A stretch of DNA of 64,000 nucleotides, taken from contig NZ_JAMXAX010000007.1 of the NCBI RefSeq assembly GCF_023913775.1, forward strand, positions 39,740-103,739, given 5' to 3'. The stretch is from Acidovorax facilis (GTDB lineage Bacteria; Pseudomonadota; Gammaproteobacteria; Burkholderiales; Burkholderiaceae_C). Below the pieces are notes generated by a model. It saw only the letters and a list, made by a program, of their open reading frames with translations, did no database searches and was not told the origin of the DNA. Below are positions 36,419 to 46,470 of the stretch, piece by piece (the stretch's first letter is position 1; each line of letters starts with the position of its first letter). The position numbers and the translations under genes were made by a program.

Positions 36419-39400
36419 ATGTCCCACCAAGTTTCACCCATGTCCCGCTGGCAGTTCTGGATCGACCGGGGCGGCACCTTCACCGACGTGGTGGGCAAGC
36501 GGCCGGACGGCACGCTGGTCACGCACAAGCTGCTGTCAGAGAACCCCGAGCAGTACAAGGACGCGGCTGTCGCAGGCATCCGCCACCTGCTCGGTTTGAA
36601 GCCCGGTGAACCCGTGACGCCCGAGCTGGTGGAGTGCGTGAAGATGGGCACCACCGTGGCCACCAACGCGCTCTTGGAGCGCAAGGGCGAGCCCACGCTG
36701 CTCATCACCACCAAGGGCTTCAAGGACGCGCTACGCATCGCCTACCAGAACCGCCCGCGTCTGTTCGACCGCCACATCGTGCTGCCCGAGCTGCTGTACG
36801 AGCGCGTGATCGAGGCCCAGGAACGCATGGGCGCACATGGTGACGTCATCGAAGCGCTGGACGAAGCCCACCTGAAGGAACGTCTGTGGGCCGCCTACGA
36901 CGCGGGCCTGCGCAGCGCGGCCATCGTGTTCATGCACGGCTACCGCTACACCGCACACGAAGAAGCCGCCGCCCGCATTGCGCGCGAAGCGGGCTTCACA
37001 CAGGTGAGTGCATCCCACGCCACCAGCCCCATGATGAAGCTGGTGAGCCGGGGTGACACCACGGTGGTGGATGCCTACCTGTCGCCCATCCTGCGCCGCT
37101 ATGTGGACCAGGTGGCGAGCGAAATGCCAGGCGTGAAGCTGTTCTTCATGCAGTCGTCGGGCGGCCTCACGGATGCGCAGGTGTTCCAGGGCAAGGACGC
37201 GATCCTCTCAGGCCCCGCAGGCGGCATCGTTGGCATGGCGCGCACCGCAGGCCTGGCGGGCCACGACAAGGTCATCGGCTTTGACATGGGCGGCACCAGC
37301 ACCGACGTGAGCCACTACGCGGGCGAGTTCGAGCGCGAGTTCGAGACCCAGGTGGCGGGCGTGCGCATGCGTGCGCCGATGATGAGCATCCACACCGTCG
37401 CGGCTGGTGGCGGCTCTATCTTGGGTTTTGACGGCGCACGCTTCCGCGTCGGCCCCGAAAGCGCGGGCGCGAACCCCGGCCCTGCCAGTTACCGCCGGGG
37501 CGGCCCGCTGGCCGTGACCGATGCGAACGTGATGGTGGGCAAGATCCAGCCCGCGCACTTCCCCAAGGTGTTTGGCCACGCAGCCAACGAGGCGCTCGAT
37601 CGCGATGTAGTGGGGCAGAAGTTTGCGCAGCTGGCGGTGCAAAGCGGCCGCTCGCAAGAAGACGTGGCCCATGGCTTCATCCAGATCGCCGTGCAGCAGA
37701 TGGCCAACGCGATCAAGAAGATCAGCGTAGCGCGTGGGTATGACGTGACGCGCTACACGCTGCAATGCTTTGGGGGCGCGGGCGGCCAGCATGCGTGTTT
37801 GGTGGCCGATGCTTTAGGCATGACACGCGTGTTTGTGCACCCGCTGGCGGGCGTGCTCAGTGCTTACGGCATGGGCCTGGCGGACCAGAACGTGATCCGC
37901 GAACAGGCGGTGGAAACCAAGCTCGCGCCCGAAGCGCTCGCAGGCATCGAAGCCACGCTGGACCAACTCGCCACCACCGCGCGCACCGAGCTGGAGCGCC
38001 AGCAGGTGGGCGCGGGCACTGCGGTGGTGCACCGCCGCGTGCATGTGCGCTACGAGGGCAGCGACTCGGCACTCATCGTGCCGTTTGGGTCGCTGGCCGA
38101 AATCACCGCCGCGTTCGAGAACGCCTACCGCCAGCGTTTTGCCTTTCTCATGCAGGGCAAGGGCTTGGTGGTGGAGGCCGTGTCCGTCGAGGCCGTGGTG
38201 TCCGGCGATGCACCCGTGGAGCCGCGCCACGCGCTGCAGCCCGCGCGCGAAGTGCCGCGCCGCAGCACCGTGCGCATGTACACCGGCGGGGTGGATGGCG
38301 TTGCAGCATGGCACGACGCCGCCCTGGTGGTGCGCGAGGACCTGCGCCCCGGCGATGTGATTCCCGGCCCGGCCATCATTGCCGAGAAGAACGCCACCAC
38401 CATCGTGGAGCCCGGCTGGGAGGCCGCGCTGACCGACCTGGACCACCTGCTGCTCAACCGCCGCGTGGCCCGTGCCGTGCAACACGCCGTGGGCACCACG
38501 GTGGACCCGGTGCTGCTCGAAGTGTTCAACAACCTGTTCATGAACATCGCCGAGCAGATGGGGCTGCAGCTGCAGAACACGGCCTACTCGGTGAACATCA
38601 AGGAGCGGCTGGACTTCAGCTGTGCGCTGTTCGACACCGCAGGCAACCTGATTGCCAATGCGCCGCACATGCCGGTGCACCTGGGTTCGATGGGCGAGAG
38701 CATTAAAACCGTGATCCGTGAGAACCAAGGCAAGATGCAGTCCGGCGATGTGTTCGTGCTCAACGACCCGTACCACGGCGGCACGCACCTGCCGGACATC
38801 ACGGTCATCACGCCGGTCTACATCGCCGATGAGGCCACGCCCACGTTTTACGTCGGCAGCCGGGGCCACCACGCCGATGTGGGCGGCACCACGCCGGGCT
38901 CCATGCCACCGTTCTCCACGCGCATCGAGGAAGAGGGCGTGCAGATCAACAACGTGAAGCTGGTGGAGCGCGGCGTGCTGCGCGAAGCCGAGATGATTGC
39001 GCTGCTGGAGAGCGGCGAATACCCCAGCCGCAACCCTCAGCAGAACATGGCCGACCTCCGGGCTCAGATAGCCGCCAACGAAAAGGGCCAGCAGGAGCTG
39101 CGCCGCATGGTGGCCGAGTTTGGCCTCGATGTCGTGTTGGCCTACATGCGCCACGTGCAGGACAACGCCGAAGAGTCCGTGCGCCGCGTCATCACACGGC
39201 TCAAGGACGGTGCGTTCACGCTGCCTCTGGACAACGGCGCACAGATCAGCGTGGCGGTGAAAGTGAATGCAGCGAGTCGCAGCGCCACCATCGATTTCAC
39301 CGGCACCAGCGCGCAGCAGACGAACAATTTCAACGCGCCTACGGCGGTGTGCATGGCGGCGGTGCTGTATGTGTTCCGCACGCTGGTGGATGACGACATT

Positions 39401-40069
39401 CCTCTCAATGCGGGGTGCCTGAAGCCGCTCAACGTGATCATCCCGCCGGGCAGCATGCTCAACCCCAACCCGCCAGCGTCGGTGGTGGCGGGCAATGTGG
39501 AAACGTCCACGTGCATCACCAATGCGCTGTATGGCGCCTTGGGTCTGATGGCGGCGGGGCAGTGCACCATGAACAACTTCACCTTTGGCAGCACGCGCTA
39601 CCAGTATTACGAGACCATCTCGGGGGGCAGCGGCGCGGGCGGCGTGTGGGATGCCAACGGGCAGCTCACTGGCGGCTTTGCAGGCACCAGCGTCGTGCAA
39701 TGCCACATGACCAACTCGCGCCTCACGGACCCCGAGGTGCTGGAGTTCCGCTTTCCGGTGCGGCTGGAGGGCTACGAGATCCGCAAGGGCTCGGGCGGCG
39801 CCGGGCAGTGGAAGGGTGGTGATGGCGGCATCCGCCGTGTGCGCTTTCTGGAGCCGATGACGGCCAGCATCTTGTCCAACGGCCGCCACCATGGCGCGTT
39901 TGGCATGGCGGGCGGCCGGCCGGGCGCTGTGGGTATCAACAAGGTGGTGCGCAGCGATGGCCGCGTGGAGTTGCTGGACCACATCGGCCAGGCCGAAATG
40001 CTGCCGGGCGACGTGTTTGAAATCCACACGCCGGGCGGCGGCGGTTTTGGATCTTCAGACCAAAAGTAG
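36419..40069 (+). CDS. 5-oxoprolinase / hydantoinase A-B fusion protein
   Basis: A 1216-residue protein of the usual fused length. The N-terminal hydantoinase/oxoprolinase part has [53 protein letters not shown] and [17 protein letters not shown] (ATP-binding). The C-terminal HyuB part (from about residue 690) has [36 protein letters not shown] and [15 protein letters not shown]. It would hydrolyse 5-oxo-L-proline to glutamate using ATP, or a hydantoin. Start is ATG 36419 or 36440; neither has a good ribosome binding site because R1 copy d fills the space. Confidence 0.93.
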   Translation: MSHQVSPMSRWQFWIDRGGTFTDVVGKRPDGTLVTHKLLSENPEQYKDAAVAGIRHLLGLKPGEPVTPELVECVKMGTTVATNALLERKGEPTLLITTKGFKDALRIAYQNRPRLFDRHIVLPELLYERVIEAQERMGAHGDVIEALDEAHLKERLWAAYDAGLRSAAIVFMHGYRYTAHEEAAARIAREAGFTQVSASHATSPMMKLVSRGDTTVVDAYLSPILRRYVDQVASEMPGVKLFFMQSSGGLTDAQVFQGKDAILSGPAGGIVGMARTAGLAGHDKVIGFDMGGTSTDVSHYAGEFEREFETQVAGVRMRAPMMSIHTVAAGGGSILGFDGARFRVGPESAGANPGPASYRRGGPLAVTDANVMVGKIQPAHFPKVFGHAANEALDRDVVGQKFAQLAVQSGRSQEDVAHGFIQIAVQQMANAIKKISVARGYDVTRYTLQCFGGAGGQHACLVADALGMTRVFVHPLAGVLSAYGMGLADQNVIREQAVETKLAPEALAGIEATLDQLATTARTELERQQVGAGTAVVHRRVHVRYEGSDSALIVPFGSLAEITAAFENAYRQRFAFLMQGKGLVVEAVSVEAVVSGDAPVEPRHALQPAREVPRRSTVRMYTGGVDGVAAWHDAALVVREDLRPGDVIPGPAIIAEKNATTIVEPGWEAALTDLDHLLLNRRVARAVQHAVGTTVDPVLLEVFNNLFMNIAEQMGLQLQNTAYSVNIKERLDFSCALFDTAGNLIANAPHMPVHLGSMGESIKTVIRENQGKMQSGDVFVLNDPYHGGTHLPDITVITPVYIADEATPTFYVGSRGHHADVGGTTPGSMPPFSTRIEEEGVQINNVKLVERGVLREAEMIALLESGEYPSRNPQQNMADLRAQIAANEKGQQELRRMVAEFGLDVVLAYMRHVQDNAEESVRRVITRLKDGAFTLPLDNGAQISVAVKVNAASRSATIDFTGTSAQQTNNFNAPTAVCMAAVLYVFRTLVDDDIPLNAGCLKPLNVIIPPGSMLNPNPPASVVAGNVETSTCITNALYGALGLMAAGQCTMNNFTFGSTRYQYYETISGGSGAGGVWDANGQLTGGFAGTSVVQCHMTNSRLTDPEVLEFRFPVRLEGYEIRKGSGGAGQWKGGDGGIRRVRFLEPMTASILSNGRHHGAFGMAGGRPGAVGINKVVRSDGRVELLDHIGQAEMLPGDVFEIHTPGGGGFGSSDQK

Positions 40070-40080
40070 GAATCAAAATG

Positions 40081-40121
40081 GTTGCTTGCGCTCGTCCATC
40101 AAGCGCAGGCAGCTATCAAAT
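40081..40121. repeat. Dispersed palindromic repeat R1, copy e
   Basis: A diverged copy: CTTGCGCT, CGTCCATC, AAGCGCAGGCAGCTATCAAA. It lies between the convergent oxoprolinase and mrpG genes and its stem could serve as a terminator for both. Confidence 0.75.
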
Positions 40122-40513
40122 CAGGAGTCTTTGCCTTCTGCGGGAGCCTTGGGCTGGCTGAGGCTGGGCGGCACGTCCAGCCCCATCTGCCGCGCGCGGA
40201 ACAGCGCCGCGCGCATCAAGAAGATCGACATGATCGGCACCGTGATAGCCACAAACACGGCGATCAGCAGCGCATGCAGCGCCAGGCTGCGGTCGGCCAC
40301 CGAGAAGTACAGCACGGTGCCATGCATGATCAGCCAGCAGCCCAGCGTGGCGATGATGGCGGGCGCATGCACACGCTCGAAAAACGTGGGCAGGCGCAGC
40401 AAGCCGGTGGAGCCCAGCAGAGCCAGCCCGGCGCCCGCCAACACCAGCAAGGCCACGATGACTTCAAGCCAAAGCGGCAGCACGGCGGCGGCAGTGGTAG
40501 CGGCTTCGGTCAT
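40121..40513 (-). CDS. mrpG: Mrp antiporter subunit G
   Basis: A 130-residue membrane protein with three helices and the MrpG/MnhG pattern GLALLGSTGLLRLPTFFERVHAPAIIATLG. It is the last gene of the six-gene operon. Its ATG overlaps the mrpF stop by four bases. The C-terminal tail (PPSLSQPKAPAEGKDS) is cytoplasmic. Confidence 0.93.
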   Translation of the reverse strand: MTEAATTAAAVLPLWLEVIVALLVLAGAGLALLGSTGLLRLPTFFERVHAPAIIATLGCWLIMHGTVLYFSVADRSLALHALLIAVFVAITVPIMSIFLMRAALFRARQMGLDVPPSLSQPKAPAEGKDS

Positions 40514-40788
40514 TCGATCACCTCGCCACGCAGCAGGAACTTGGCCATGGCCATGGAGCCCACAAAGCTGAACAGCGCCAGCAGCAGCGCAGCTTCGAAG
40601 TAGTTCTTGCTGCCATACAGCAGGCCCAGCACCAGCATCACCAGCATGCCGCTCAGGTACATGCAGTCGAGCGCCAGCACGCGGTCCTGCGCCGAGGGGC
40701 CCTTGAGCAGGCGGATCAGCGCGCAGCCCATGGCCAGGGCCAGCATGAACAGGGCGATGGGGAGGGCCCAATCCAGTATCGGGGTCAT
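40510..40788 (-). CDS. mrpF: Mrp antiporter subunit F
   Basis: A 92-residue protein with three helices: LPIALFMLALAMGCALIRLLKGPSAQDRVLALDCMYLSG, with the conserved GPSAQDRVLALD loop. Overlaps mrpE and mrpG by four bases at each side. Confidence 0.93.
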   Translation of the reverse strand: MTPILDWALPIALFMLALAMGCALIRLLKGPSAQDRVLALDCMYLSGMLVMLVLGLLYGSKNYFEAALLLALFSFVGSMAMAKFLLRGEVIE

Positions 40789-41315
40789 TCAAAAATCTCC
40801 ATCAAAGGGGTCTCGTAGCGCCGCTTCACGTCGGCGATCAGGGTGGCCGCGTCGTCCAGTTCCAGCACATGCAGCAGCAGCACGCTGCGGTCCAGCGACA
40901 GCTCGGCCCAGGCCGTGCCAGGGGTGATGCAGACGATCATCGCCAGCACGGCCAGCGCGTTGGGGTCGCGCACATCGAGCGGGATATGCACAAACCCGGC
41001 AGGGTGGCGCCTGCGGCCGGGCGCCAGCAGCAGGCGGGCCACGGCCAGGTTGGAGCGGGTGGTGTCGGCCACCACCGTGAAGGCCAGGCGCAGCACGGCG
41101 CCCGGTTTGCGCACGCGCACCGGCAGCGGGCGCAGCCCGGCCGTGAGCAGCGGAATCGCCAGCGCCAGCACGCTGCCCAGCACAAAATGCCCGGCACTCA
41201 GGCTGCGGTTGAGCAGCAGCCACAGGCCCAGCAGCGCCAGCGACAGCAGGGGCGCGGGCACCAGCCGCTTGAAGGGCCGGGGCGATGTGGATGTGGGAAG
41301 GGGCTCTGGCTTCAT
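40785..41315 (-). CDS. mrpE: Mrp antiporter subunit E
   Basis: A 176-residue protein: basic N-terminus, two or three helices, then a soluble domain with VADTTRSNLAVARLLL and LAVLAMIVCITPGTAWAELSLDRSVLLLHVLELDD, the standard MrpE core. The start overlaps the mrpD stop by four bases. Confidence 0.93.
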   Translation of the reverse strand: MKPEPLPTSTSPRPFKRLVPAPLLSLALLGLWLLLNRSLSAGHFVLGSVLALAIPLLTAGLRPLPVRVRKPGAVLRLAFTVVADTTRSNLAVARLLLAPGRRRHPAGFVHIPLDVRDPNALAVLAMIVCITPGTAWAELSLDRSVLLLHVLELDDAATLIADVKRRYETPLMEIFE

Positions 41316-43036
41316 GGCAGGTTGCCCCCCGGTGTGGTGGCAGGATGGGGCGGGTTGGGCACAGGCTCAGCGGTCATCACCGCGCGCATGTAGCCAGCGG
41401 GCGCGTGCAATGCGTCGGCCGTGGCCTGGGTGTAGCGCATCACCGCGCCGGCCTGCCATGCCAGCGCAGCGCAGGCACCCAGCAGCAGAGCAATGGGCAA
41501 GCCTTCCAGTACCAGCAGCTTGGGGGCCGACCGATCATGTGCGGCCCAGAAATGGCGGATGCCTGCACGGGTCAAGGCCACCAGCGCCAGCAGGCCCGAG
41601 GCCACCAGCAGGGCCACCAGCGTCCAGCCCGCCGCGCCCAGCTGGAACCCGCTGGATGCGCCCAGCCCCAGCGGGTTGAGCAGCGCATGCACCATGGCGA
41701 ACTTGCCCACAAACCCTGGCAGCGGTGGCAGGCCCGCAATGACCAGCGTGCAGGCGATGAAGGCCAGACCCAGGAAGGCAGCGGCCGCAGGGATCACCTC
41801 GCCGATGAGCGCCTCCTCCTTGTCGTCGAGGTTCATGCCTTCCGTGGGCACCAGATCGGCCGACAGAAACGGCGCATCGTCCGTCTGCTCGTAGGGGGCG
41901 AGGTTGAAGCCGTCGTTGCGCCAGCGGTCGATCAGGTCGGTCAGCAGGAAGAGGGCGCTCACCGCCAGCGTGGAGCTGAGCAGGTAGTACAGCAGCCCGC
42001 CTGTGAGCAGGTTCTGGCCGAAGCCTACGGCCGCCAGCAGCGTGCCCGACGACAGGACGGCGCTGAAGCCTGCCAGGTGCCCCAGGCGCTGCGAGCCCAG
42101 CATGCCGATAGCGCCGAAGGCCATGGTGAGCAGGCCCCCGCCGATGAGCCACTGGCTGCCAAACTGGGCCGATTCACCGGCCTCGGGGCCAAACAACAGC
42201 GTCCACAGCCGCAGCACGCTGTACACGCCCACCTTGGTCATCAGCGCAAACAGTGCGCCCACGGGCGCCGTGGCCGCGCTGTAGGCGGGTACCAGCCAGA
42301 AGTTGAGCGGCCACACAGCGGCCTTGATGAGAAAAGCCACCGCCAGGATGGCCGCCGCCGCATGCAGCAGGCCTCGGTCTGCAGGCGCAATGCCTGCAAT
42401 GCTCTGCGCCAGGTCGGCCATGTTGAGCGTACCGGTGATGCCATACAGCATCGACACACCGATCAGGAACAGCGACGAGGCCGCGAGGTTGATGGCGATG
42501 TAGTGCAACCCCGCCGACACGCGTGGGCGTCCCGAGCCATGCAGCAGCAGCCCGTAGGAGGCGGCCAGCATGATCTCGAAGAAAACGAACAGGTTGAACA
42601 GGTCGGCCGTGAGGAACGCGCCTGCCAGCCCCATGAGCTGGAACTGGAACAGCGGGTGAAAGTGCACACCCGCCCGGTGCCAGCGCGCGGCCGAGAACAG
42701 CACCGTGGCGAGCGCCACTGTGCTGGTCAGCACCAGCATCATGGCCGACAGGCGGTCGATGACCAGCACGATGCCGAACGGCGCCGGCCAGTTGCCCGGC
42801 AGGTACACGCCCAGGCTGGTTTGCACGCTGGGCTCCTTGGCCTGCACCAGCAGCAACACAGCCACCACCAGGCCGACCAGGGTCGATGTGATGTTGAGCG
42901 TGACCTTGGTGCGCTGTCGTTCTTCGCGCAACAGCAGCATGAGCCCGGCAGTGAGCAGGGGCAGCGCGATGGGGGCGAGGATCAGGTGCGGCATGAGCGA
43001 TGCCGCGAGGGAGGCAGTGAAACCGGGTCCCGTCAT
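41312..43036 (-). CDS. mrpD: Mrp antiporter subunit D
   Basis: A 574-residue protein with about 14 helices, related to NADH-quinone oxidoreductase proton-pumping subunits (proton-translocating antiporter domain: FLTADLFNLFVFFEIMLAASYGLLL; VWPLNFWLVPAYSAATAPVGALFALMTKVGVYSVLR). The lysine and glutamate of such subunits are in these segments. It overlaps mrpC and mrpE by four bases each. Confidence 0.95.
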   Translation of the reverse strand: MTGPGFTASLAASLMPHLILAPIALPLLTAGLMLLLREERQRTKVTLNITSTLVGLVVAVLLLVQAKEPSVQTSLGVYLPGNWPAPFGIVLVIDRLSAMMLVLTSTVALATVLFSAARWHRAGVHFHPLFQFQLMGLAGAFLTADLFNLFVFFEIMLAASYGLLLHGSGRPRVSAGLHYIAINLAASSLFLIGVSMLYGITGTLNMADLAQSIAGIAPADRGLLHAAAAILAVAFLIKAAVWPLNFWLVPAYSAATAPVGALFALMTKVGVYSVLRLWTLLFGPEAGESAQFGSQWLIGGGLLTMAFGAIGMLGSQRLGHLAGFSAVLSSGTLLAAVGFGQNLLTGGLLYYLLSSTLAVSALFLLTDLIDRWRNDGFNLAPYEQTDDAPFLSADLVPTEGMNLDDKEEALIGEVIPAAAAFLGLAFIACTLVIAGLPPLPGFVGKFAMVHALLNPLGLGASSGFQLGAAGWTLVALLVASGLLALVALTRAGIRHFWAAHDRSAPKLLVLEGLPIALLLGACAALAWQAGAVMRYTQATADALHAPAGYMRAVMTAEPVPNPPHPATTPGGNLP

Positions 43037-43398
43037 GGCATTTCCTGGGCGTCTTTCGAGCGGCTGCCATCCACATGGTCGGTGCCCGCCATGCCGCGTG
43101 AGGCCAGCAGCACCACCAGGAACAGCGCCGTCATGGCAAAGCCGATGACGATGGCCGTGAGCGTGAGTGCCTGGGGCATGGGGTCGGCATAGTGGGCCAG
43201 GTCTTGCGGCACCCCGGGCTGCAGCACGGGCTCCTTGTCAATCGCCAGGCCCAGGCGGCCCATGCTGAAGATGAAGAGGTTGACGGCATACGACAGCAGC
43301 GACAGGCCCATGATGACCTGGAAGGTGCGTGGGCGCAGCAGCAGCCACACACCCGAGCCGGTGAGCACGCCAATGGCCAGGGCCAGTATCAGTTCCAT
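43033..43398 (-). CDS. mrpC: Mrp antiporter subunit C
   Basis: A 121-residue NuoK-like protein with three helices: MELILALAIGVLTGSGVWLLLRPRTFQVIMGLSLLSYAVNLFIFSMG. The start lies 10 bases inside the end of mrpAB. The loop DKEPVLQPGVPQDLAHYADPMPQALTLTAIVIG is characteristic. Confidence 0.94.
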   Translation of the reverse strand: MELILALAIGVLTGSGVWLLLRPRTFQVIMGLSLLSYAVNLFIFSMGRLGLAIDKEPVLQPGVPQDLAHYADPMPQALTLTAIVIGFAMTALFLVVLLASRGMAGTDHVDGSRSKDAQEMP

Positions 43399-46355
43399 GC
43401 AGTTTCTCCCCGGGTGGTGGGCACCGCGGCGGCAGCGGCCTGTTCTGCCGCCTCGTCGTCGGCGCGCGCATTGTTGTAGCGGTGGCTGCGCACCGACTGG
43501 TGGGCAATGCCGGTGAGGATGAGCATGGTGGAGCCCACCACCAGGGTGAACACGCCAATGTCGAAGAACAGCGCGCTGGCCACATGGATCTCGCCCACCA
43601 CAGGCAGCGCAAAGTGCGCGGTGTGGCTGGTGAGGAACGGGTAGCCCCAGGCCAACGCCCCCAGTCCGGTGGCCAGTGCCGTCAGCAGGCCCATGCCGAT
43701 CCAGCGGCGTGGGTACAGCGGCAGGTGGGCCTCGACCCACGAGGTGCCCGAAACGATGTACTGCAGCAGCAGCGCCACCGAGAACACCAGCCCCGCCACA
43801 AAGCCGCCGCCGGGCTCGTTGTGCCCGCGCATGAAGAGGTAGACCGCGACCAGCGTGGCAAAGGGCAGCATCAGCCGCACCAGCACGGCGGGCACCATGA
43901 GGTAGCCCACGGCGGTGTCAGCAGTCTGGCGTGGGTTGGCGAGGTCGGTGTCCACATCGGCGGGCAGGGCGCGCTGCTGGGGTGGCAGGTCCATCACTTC
44001 GCGCGCGGGGCGGAAGCGCCGCAACAACGCATACACCGTGAGCGCCACTATGCCCAGCACCACGATCTCGCCAAAGGTGTCAAAGCCCCGGAAATCCACC
44101 AGCATGACGTTGACCACGTTGGTGCCGCCTCCTTCGGTGAGTGCGCGCTCCAGGAAGAAGGTGGAGGTGCTGTCAGGGAAGGGGCGGCTCATCATCGCGA
44201 ACGACAGCAGCGCCATGCCTGCGCCCGCGCTCAACGCCAGTGCCAGGTCCCGGTAGCGGCGCAGCTGGGTCCGGCGCTCTTCGGCCAGGGTGGGCACGCG
44301 CAGGCTTTCGTCGCGGCGGGGTAGCCAGCGCAGGCCCAGCAGGATGAGGATGGTGGTCACGATCTCCACCACGATCTGTGTGAGCGCCAAGTCGGGCGCC
44401 GAGAACCACAAAAAGGTCAGGCACACACACAGGCCCGAGCCGCCCAGCAGTGTGAGTGCGGCCAGTCGGTGGTACTTGGCCTGCCAGGCCGCCGCCACGG
44501 CGCACACGGCGCCCAGCAGCCACAGCAGCGCAAACGTGGGCGACAGTGGCAACTGCACGCGGTCGCCAATTGGCAGTCCCCGCGCCCACAGGGGCAGGGT
44601 ACCCGCCACCAGGGCCGCTGCGGCCAGCCACAGCATCTGCCACTGCAGGCGGCTGGTGCCCAGCAGGCGGCGGCCGTTGCGGCCCGCCAGCGTGAGGGCG
44701 GCCAGCAGGTGCTCAAACATGCGCTGGCCGCTCAGGTGGTGCATGAGGGGCGGTGCATCCAGCATGCCGCGCGCGCGCTGGCGCCGCAGCAGCGCATACA
44801 GCGCAATGCCACCGCCCAATGCCACCAGGCTCATTACAAACGGGGTATTAAAGCCATGCCACACCGCTAGGCTGTACGTGGGCAGCTCGCCGCCCACCAC
44901 GGGCCGTGCGGCGGCGGCCAGGTAGGCACCCACCGACCAGGCGGGCAGCGTGCCCACCACCAGGCAGGCCAGCACCAGCAGTTCGACAGGAACGCGCATC
45001 CAGTGCGGCGGCTCATGGGGCGGGCGCGGCAGGTCGGTAGCGGGTGGGCCAAAGAACACATCCACCGTGAAGCGCAGCGAGTACGCCACGCTGAACATGC
45101 CGGCCACTGTGGCGGCGACGGGCAGCAGCCATTCGAGCATCGGCGTGGTGTTCACGTACACCGTCTCGGCAAAGAACATTTCCTTGGACAGGAAGCCGTT
45201 GAGCAGCGGCACGCCCGCCATGGCCGCGCTGGCCACCATGGCCAGGGTGGCGGTGATGGGCATCATCCTGCGCAGGCCCGACAGGCGCCGTATGTCGCGC
45301 GTGCCGCTTTCATGGTCCACGATGCCCACAGCCATGAACAGCGAGGCCTTGAAGGTCGCGTGGTTCATGATGTGGAACACGGCGGCCACGGCAGCGAGCG
45401 GGCTGTTCAGGCCCAGCAGCAGGGTGATGAGGCCCAGGTGCGAGATGGTCGAGTAGGCCAGCAGGCCCTTGAGGTCGTTCTGGAACATGGCCGCGTAACC
45501 GCCCACCAGCAGCGTGGCCAGGCCCGCACCGCCTACCAGCCAGAACCACTCTTCCGTACCCGACAGTGCGGGCCACAGCCGGGCCATCAGGAACACACCG
45601 GCCTTCACCATGGTGGCCGAGTGCAGGTAGGCCGACACGGGCGTGGGCGCAGCCATGGCGTGGGGCAGCCAGAAGTGGAACGGGAACTGTGCGCTTTTGG
45701 TGAGCGCGCCCAGCAGTATCAGCACCAGGGCCGTGAGGTACAGCGGATGGTTCTGGATGAGCTGCCCGGCCGCGAGCACATGGTCCAGGTCGTAGCTGCC
45801 CACGATGTGGCCCAGCACCAGCATGCCCGCCAGCATGGCCAGCCCGCCTGTGCCCGTCACCGTGAGCGCCATGCGTGCGCCGCGCCGCGCATCCTTGCGG
45901 TGGTGCCAGTAGCCGATCAGCAGGAAGGAAAACAGGCTGGTCAGCTCCCAGAAGAACGCAATCTGGATGATGTTGCCCGACAGCACCACACCCGCCATAG
46001 CTCCCATGAACGCCAGAAAAAACGAGAAGAAGCGTGGCACCGGGTCGGCGGCCGACATGTAGTAGCGCGCATACAGCACCACCAGGCTACCCACGCCCAG
46101 CACCAGCATGCAGAACATCCACGCAAAGCCATCCATGCGGATGACGAGGTTCAGGCCCAGGGCAGGGAGCCAAGCCAGCTCTTGCCGGAGCACGCCGCCG
46201 TCTGCAATCTGTGGGAAGTAGAGCGCCGCCTGCACCGTGCAGAACAAGGCAATGAGCCCGGCGAGCGTGGACTCGGTGTTGCGGGCATTGGCGGGCAACA
46301 CTGCCGCCAGCAGGCTGCCGATGAAGGGGAGGAGGATGAGAGTGATCAGGGGCAT
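43389..46355 (-). CDS. mrpA: Mrp antiporter subunit A-B fusion
   Basis: A 988-residue protein. The first ~780 residues are MrpA: NuoL-like with about 20 helices (FFWELTSLFSFLLIGYWHHR; HFWLPHAMAAPTPVSAYLHSATMVKAGVFLMARLWP). The last ~170 are MrpB (LVRLMLPFATLVAVYLFMRGHNEPGGGFVAGLVFSVALLLQYIV). Subunits A and D carry the proton and cation paths; the whole complex exports Na+ or K+ in exchange for H+. A perfect palindrome lies 11-31 bases before the ATG. The gene leads the operon A/B-C-D-E-F-G. Confidence 0.95.
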   Translation of the reverse strand: MPLITLILLPFIGSLLAAVLPANARNTESTLAGLIALFCTVQAALYFPQIADGGVLRQELAWLPALGLNLVIRMDGFAWMFCMLVLGVGSLVVLYARYYMSAADPVPRFFSFFLAFMGAMAGVVLSGNIIQIAFFWELTSLFSFLLIGYWHHRKDARRGARMALTVTGTGGLAMLAGMLVLGHIVGSYDLDHVLAAGQLIQNHPLYLTALVLILLGALTKSAQFPFHFWLPHAMAAPTPVSAYLHSATMVKAGVFLMARLWPALSGTEEWFWLVGGAGLATLLVGGYAAMFQNDLKGLLAYSTISHLGLITLLLGLNSPLAAVAAVFHIMNHATFKASLFMAVGIVDHESGTRDIRRLSGLRRMMPITATLAMVASAAMAGVPLLNGFLSKEMFFAETVYVNTTPMLEWLLPVAATVAGMFSVAYSLRFTVDVFFGPPATDLPRPPHEPPHWMRVPVELLVLACLVVGTLPAWSVGAYLAAAARPVVGGELPTYSLAVWHGFNTPFVMSLVALGGGIALYALLRRQRARGMLDAPPLMHHLSGQRMFEHLLAALTLAGRNGRRLLGTSRLQWQMLWLAAAALVAGTLPLWARGLPIGDRVQLPLSPTFALLWLLGAVCAVAAAWQAKYHRLAALTLLGGSGLCVCLTFLWFSAPDLALTQIVVEIVTTILILLGLRWLPRRDESLRVPTLAEERRTQLRRYRDLALALSAGAGMALLSFAMMSRPFPDSTSTFFLERALTEGGGTNVVNVMLVDFRGFDTFGEIVVLGIVALTVYALLRRFRPAREVMDLPPQQRALPADVDTDLANPRQTADTAVGYLMVPAVLVRLMLPFATLVAVYLFMRGHNEPGGGFVAGLVFSVALLLQYIVSGTSWVEAHLPLYPRRWIGMGLLTALATGLGALAWGYPFLTSHTAHFALPVVGEIHVASALFFDIGVFTLVVGSTMLILTGIAHQSVRSHRYNNARADDEAAEQAAAAAVPTTRGETAWN

Positions 46356-46365
46356 GCGCGAACAA

Positions 46366-46386
46366 TTTTAGGGGCAGCCCCTAAAA
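46366..46386. promoter_or_regulatory. Perfect 21-bp palindrome just upstream of the Mrp operon
   Basis: TTTTAGGGGC, a central A, then GCCCCTAAAA: ten-base arms with no mismatch. It covers about -11 to -31 relative to the mrpA ATG at 46355. It could be an operator; as an RNA hairpin its one-base loop would be tight, and it would sit over the ribosome binding region. Confidence 0.55.
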
Positions 46387-46423
46387 ACCCTGCCCAGCCC
46401 TTGCTGCCGAGCTTGTGGTGGGT

Positions 46424-46452
46424 GAAAAAAAAAAGCCCGCTGGAGCGGGCTT
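46424..46452 (-). terminator. Terminator ending the gyrA-comEA minus-strand cluster
   Basis: On the minus strand the stem AAGCCCGCT / AGCGGGCTT is followed by ten T. It lies about 20 bases after the comEA-like stop and before the Mrp promoter region. Confidence 0.9.
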
Positions 46453-46470
46453 GCTGCTTGTGAAGTCTGC

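Noticed and set aside
37814..40027. A 737-codon open frame on the minus strand
   Set aside because: Antisense to the oxoprolinase, His/Arg-rich, no family motif. The plus-strand protein is clearly the real one.
41285..43192. A 635-codon open frame on the plus strand
   Set aside because: Antisense to mrpD and mrpE, rich in Gln, His and Arg. Shadow of membrane-protein codons.
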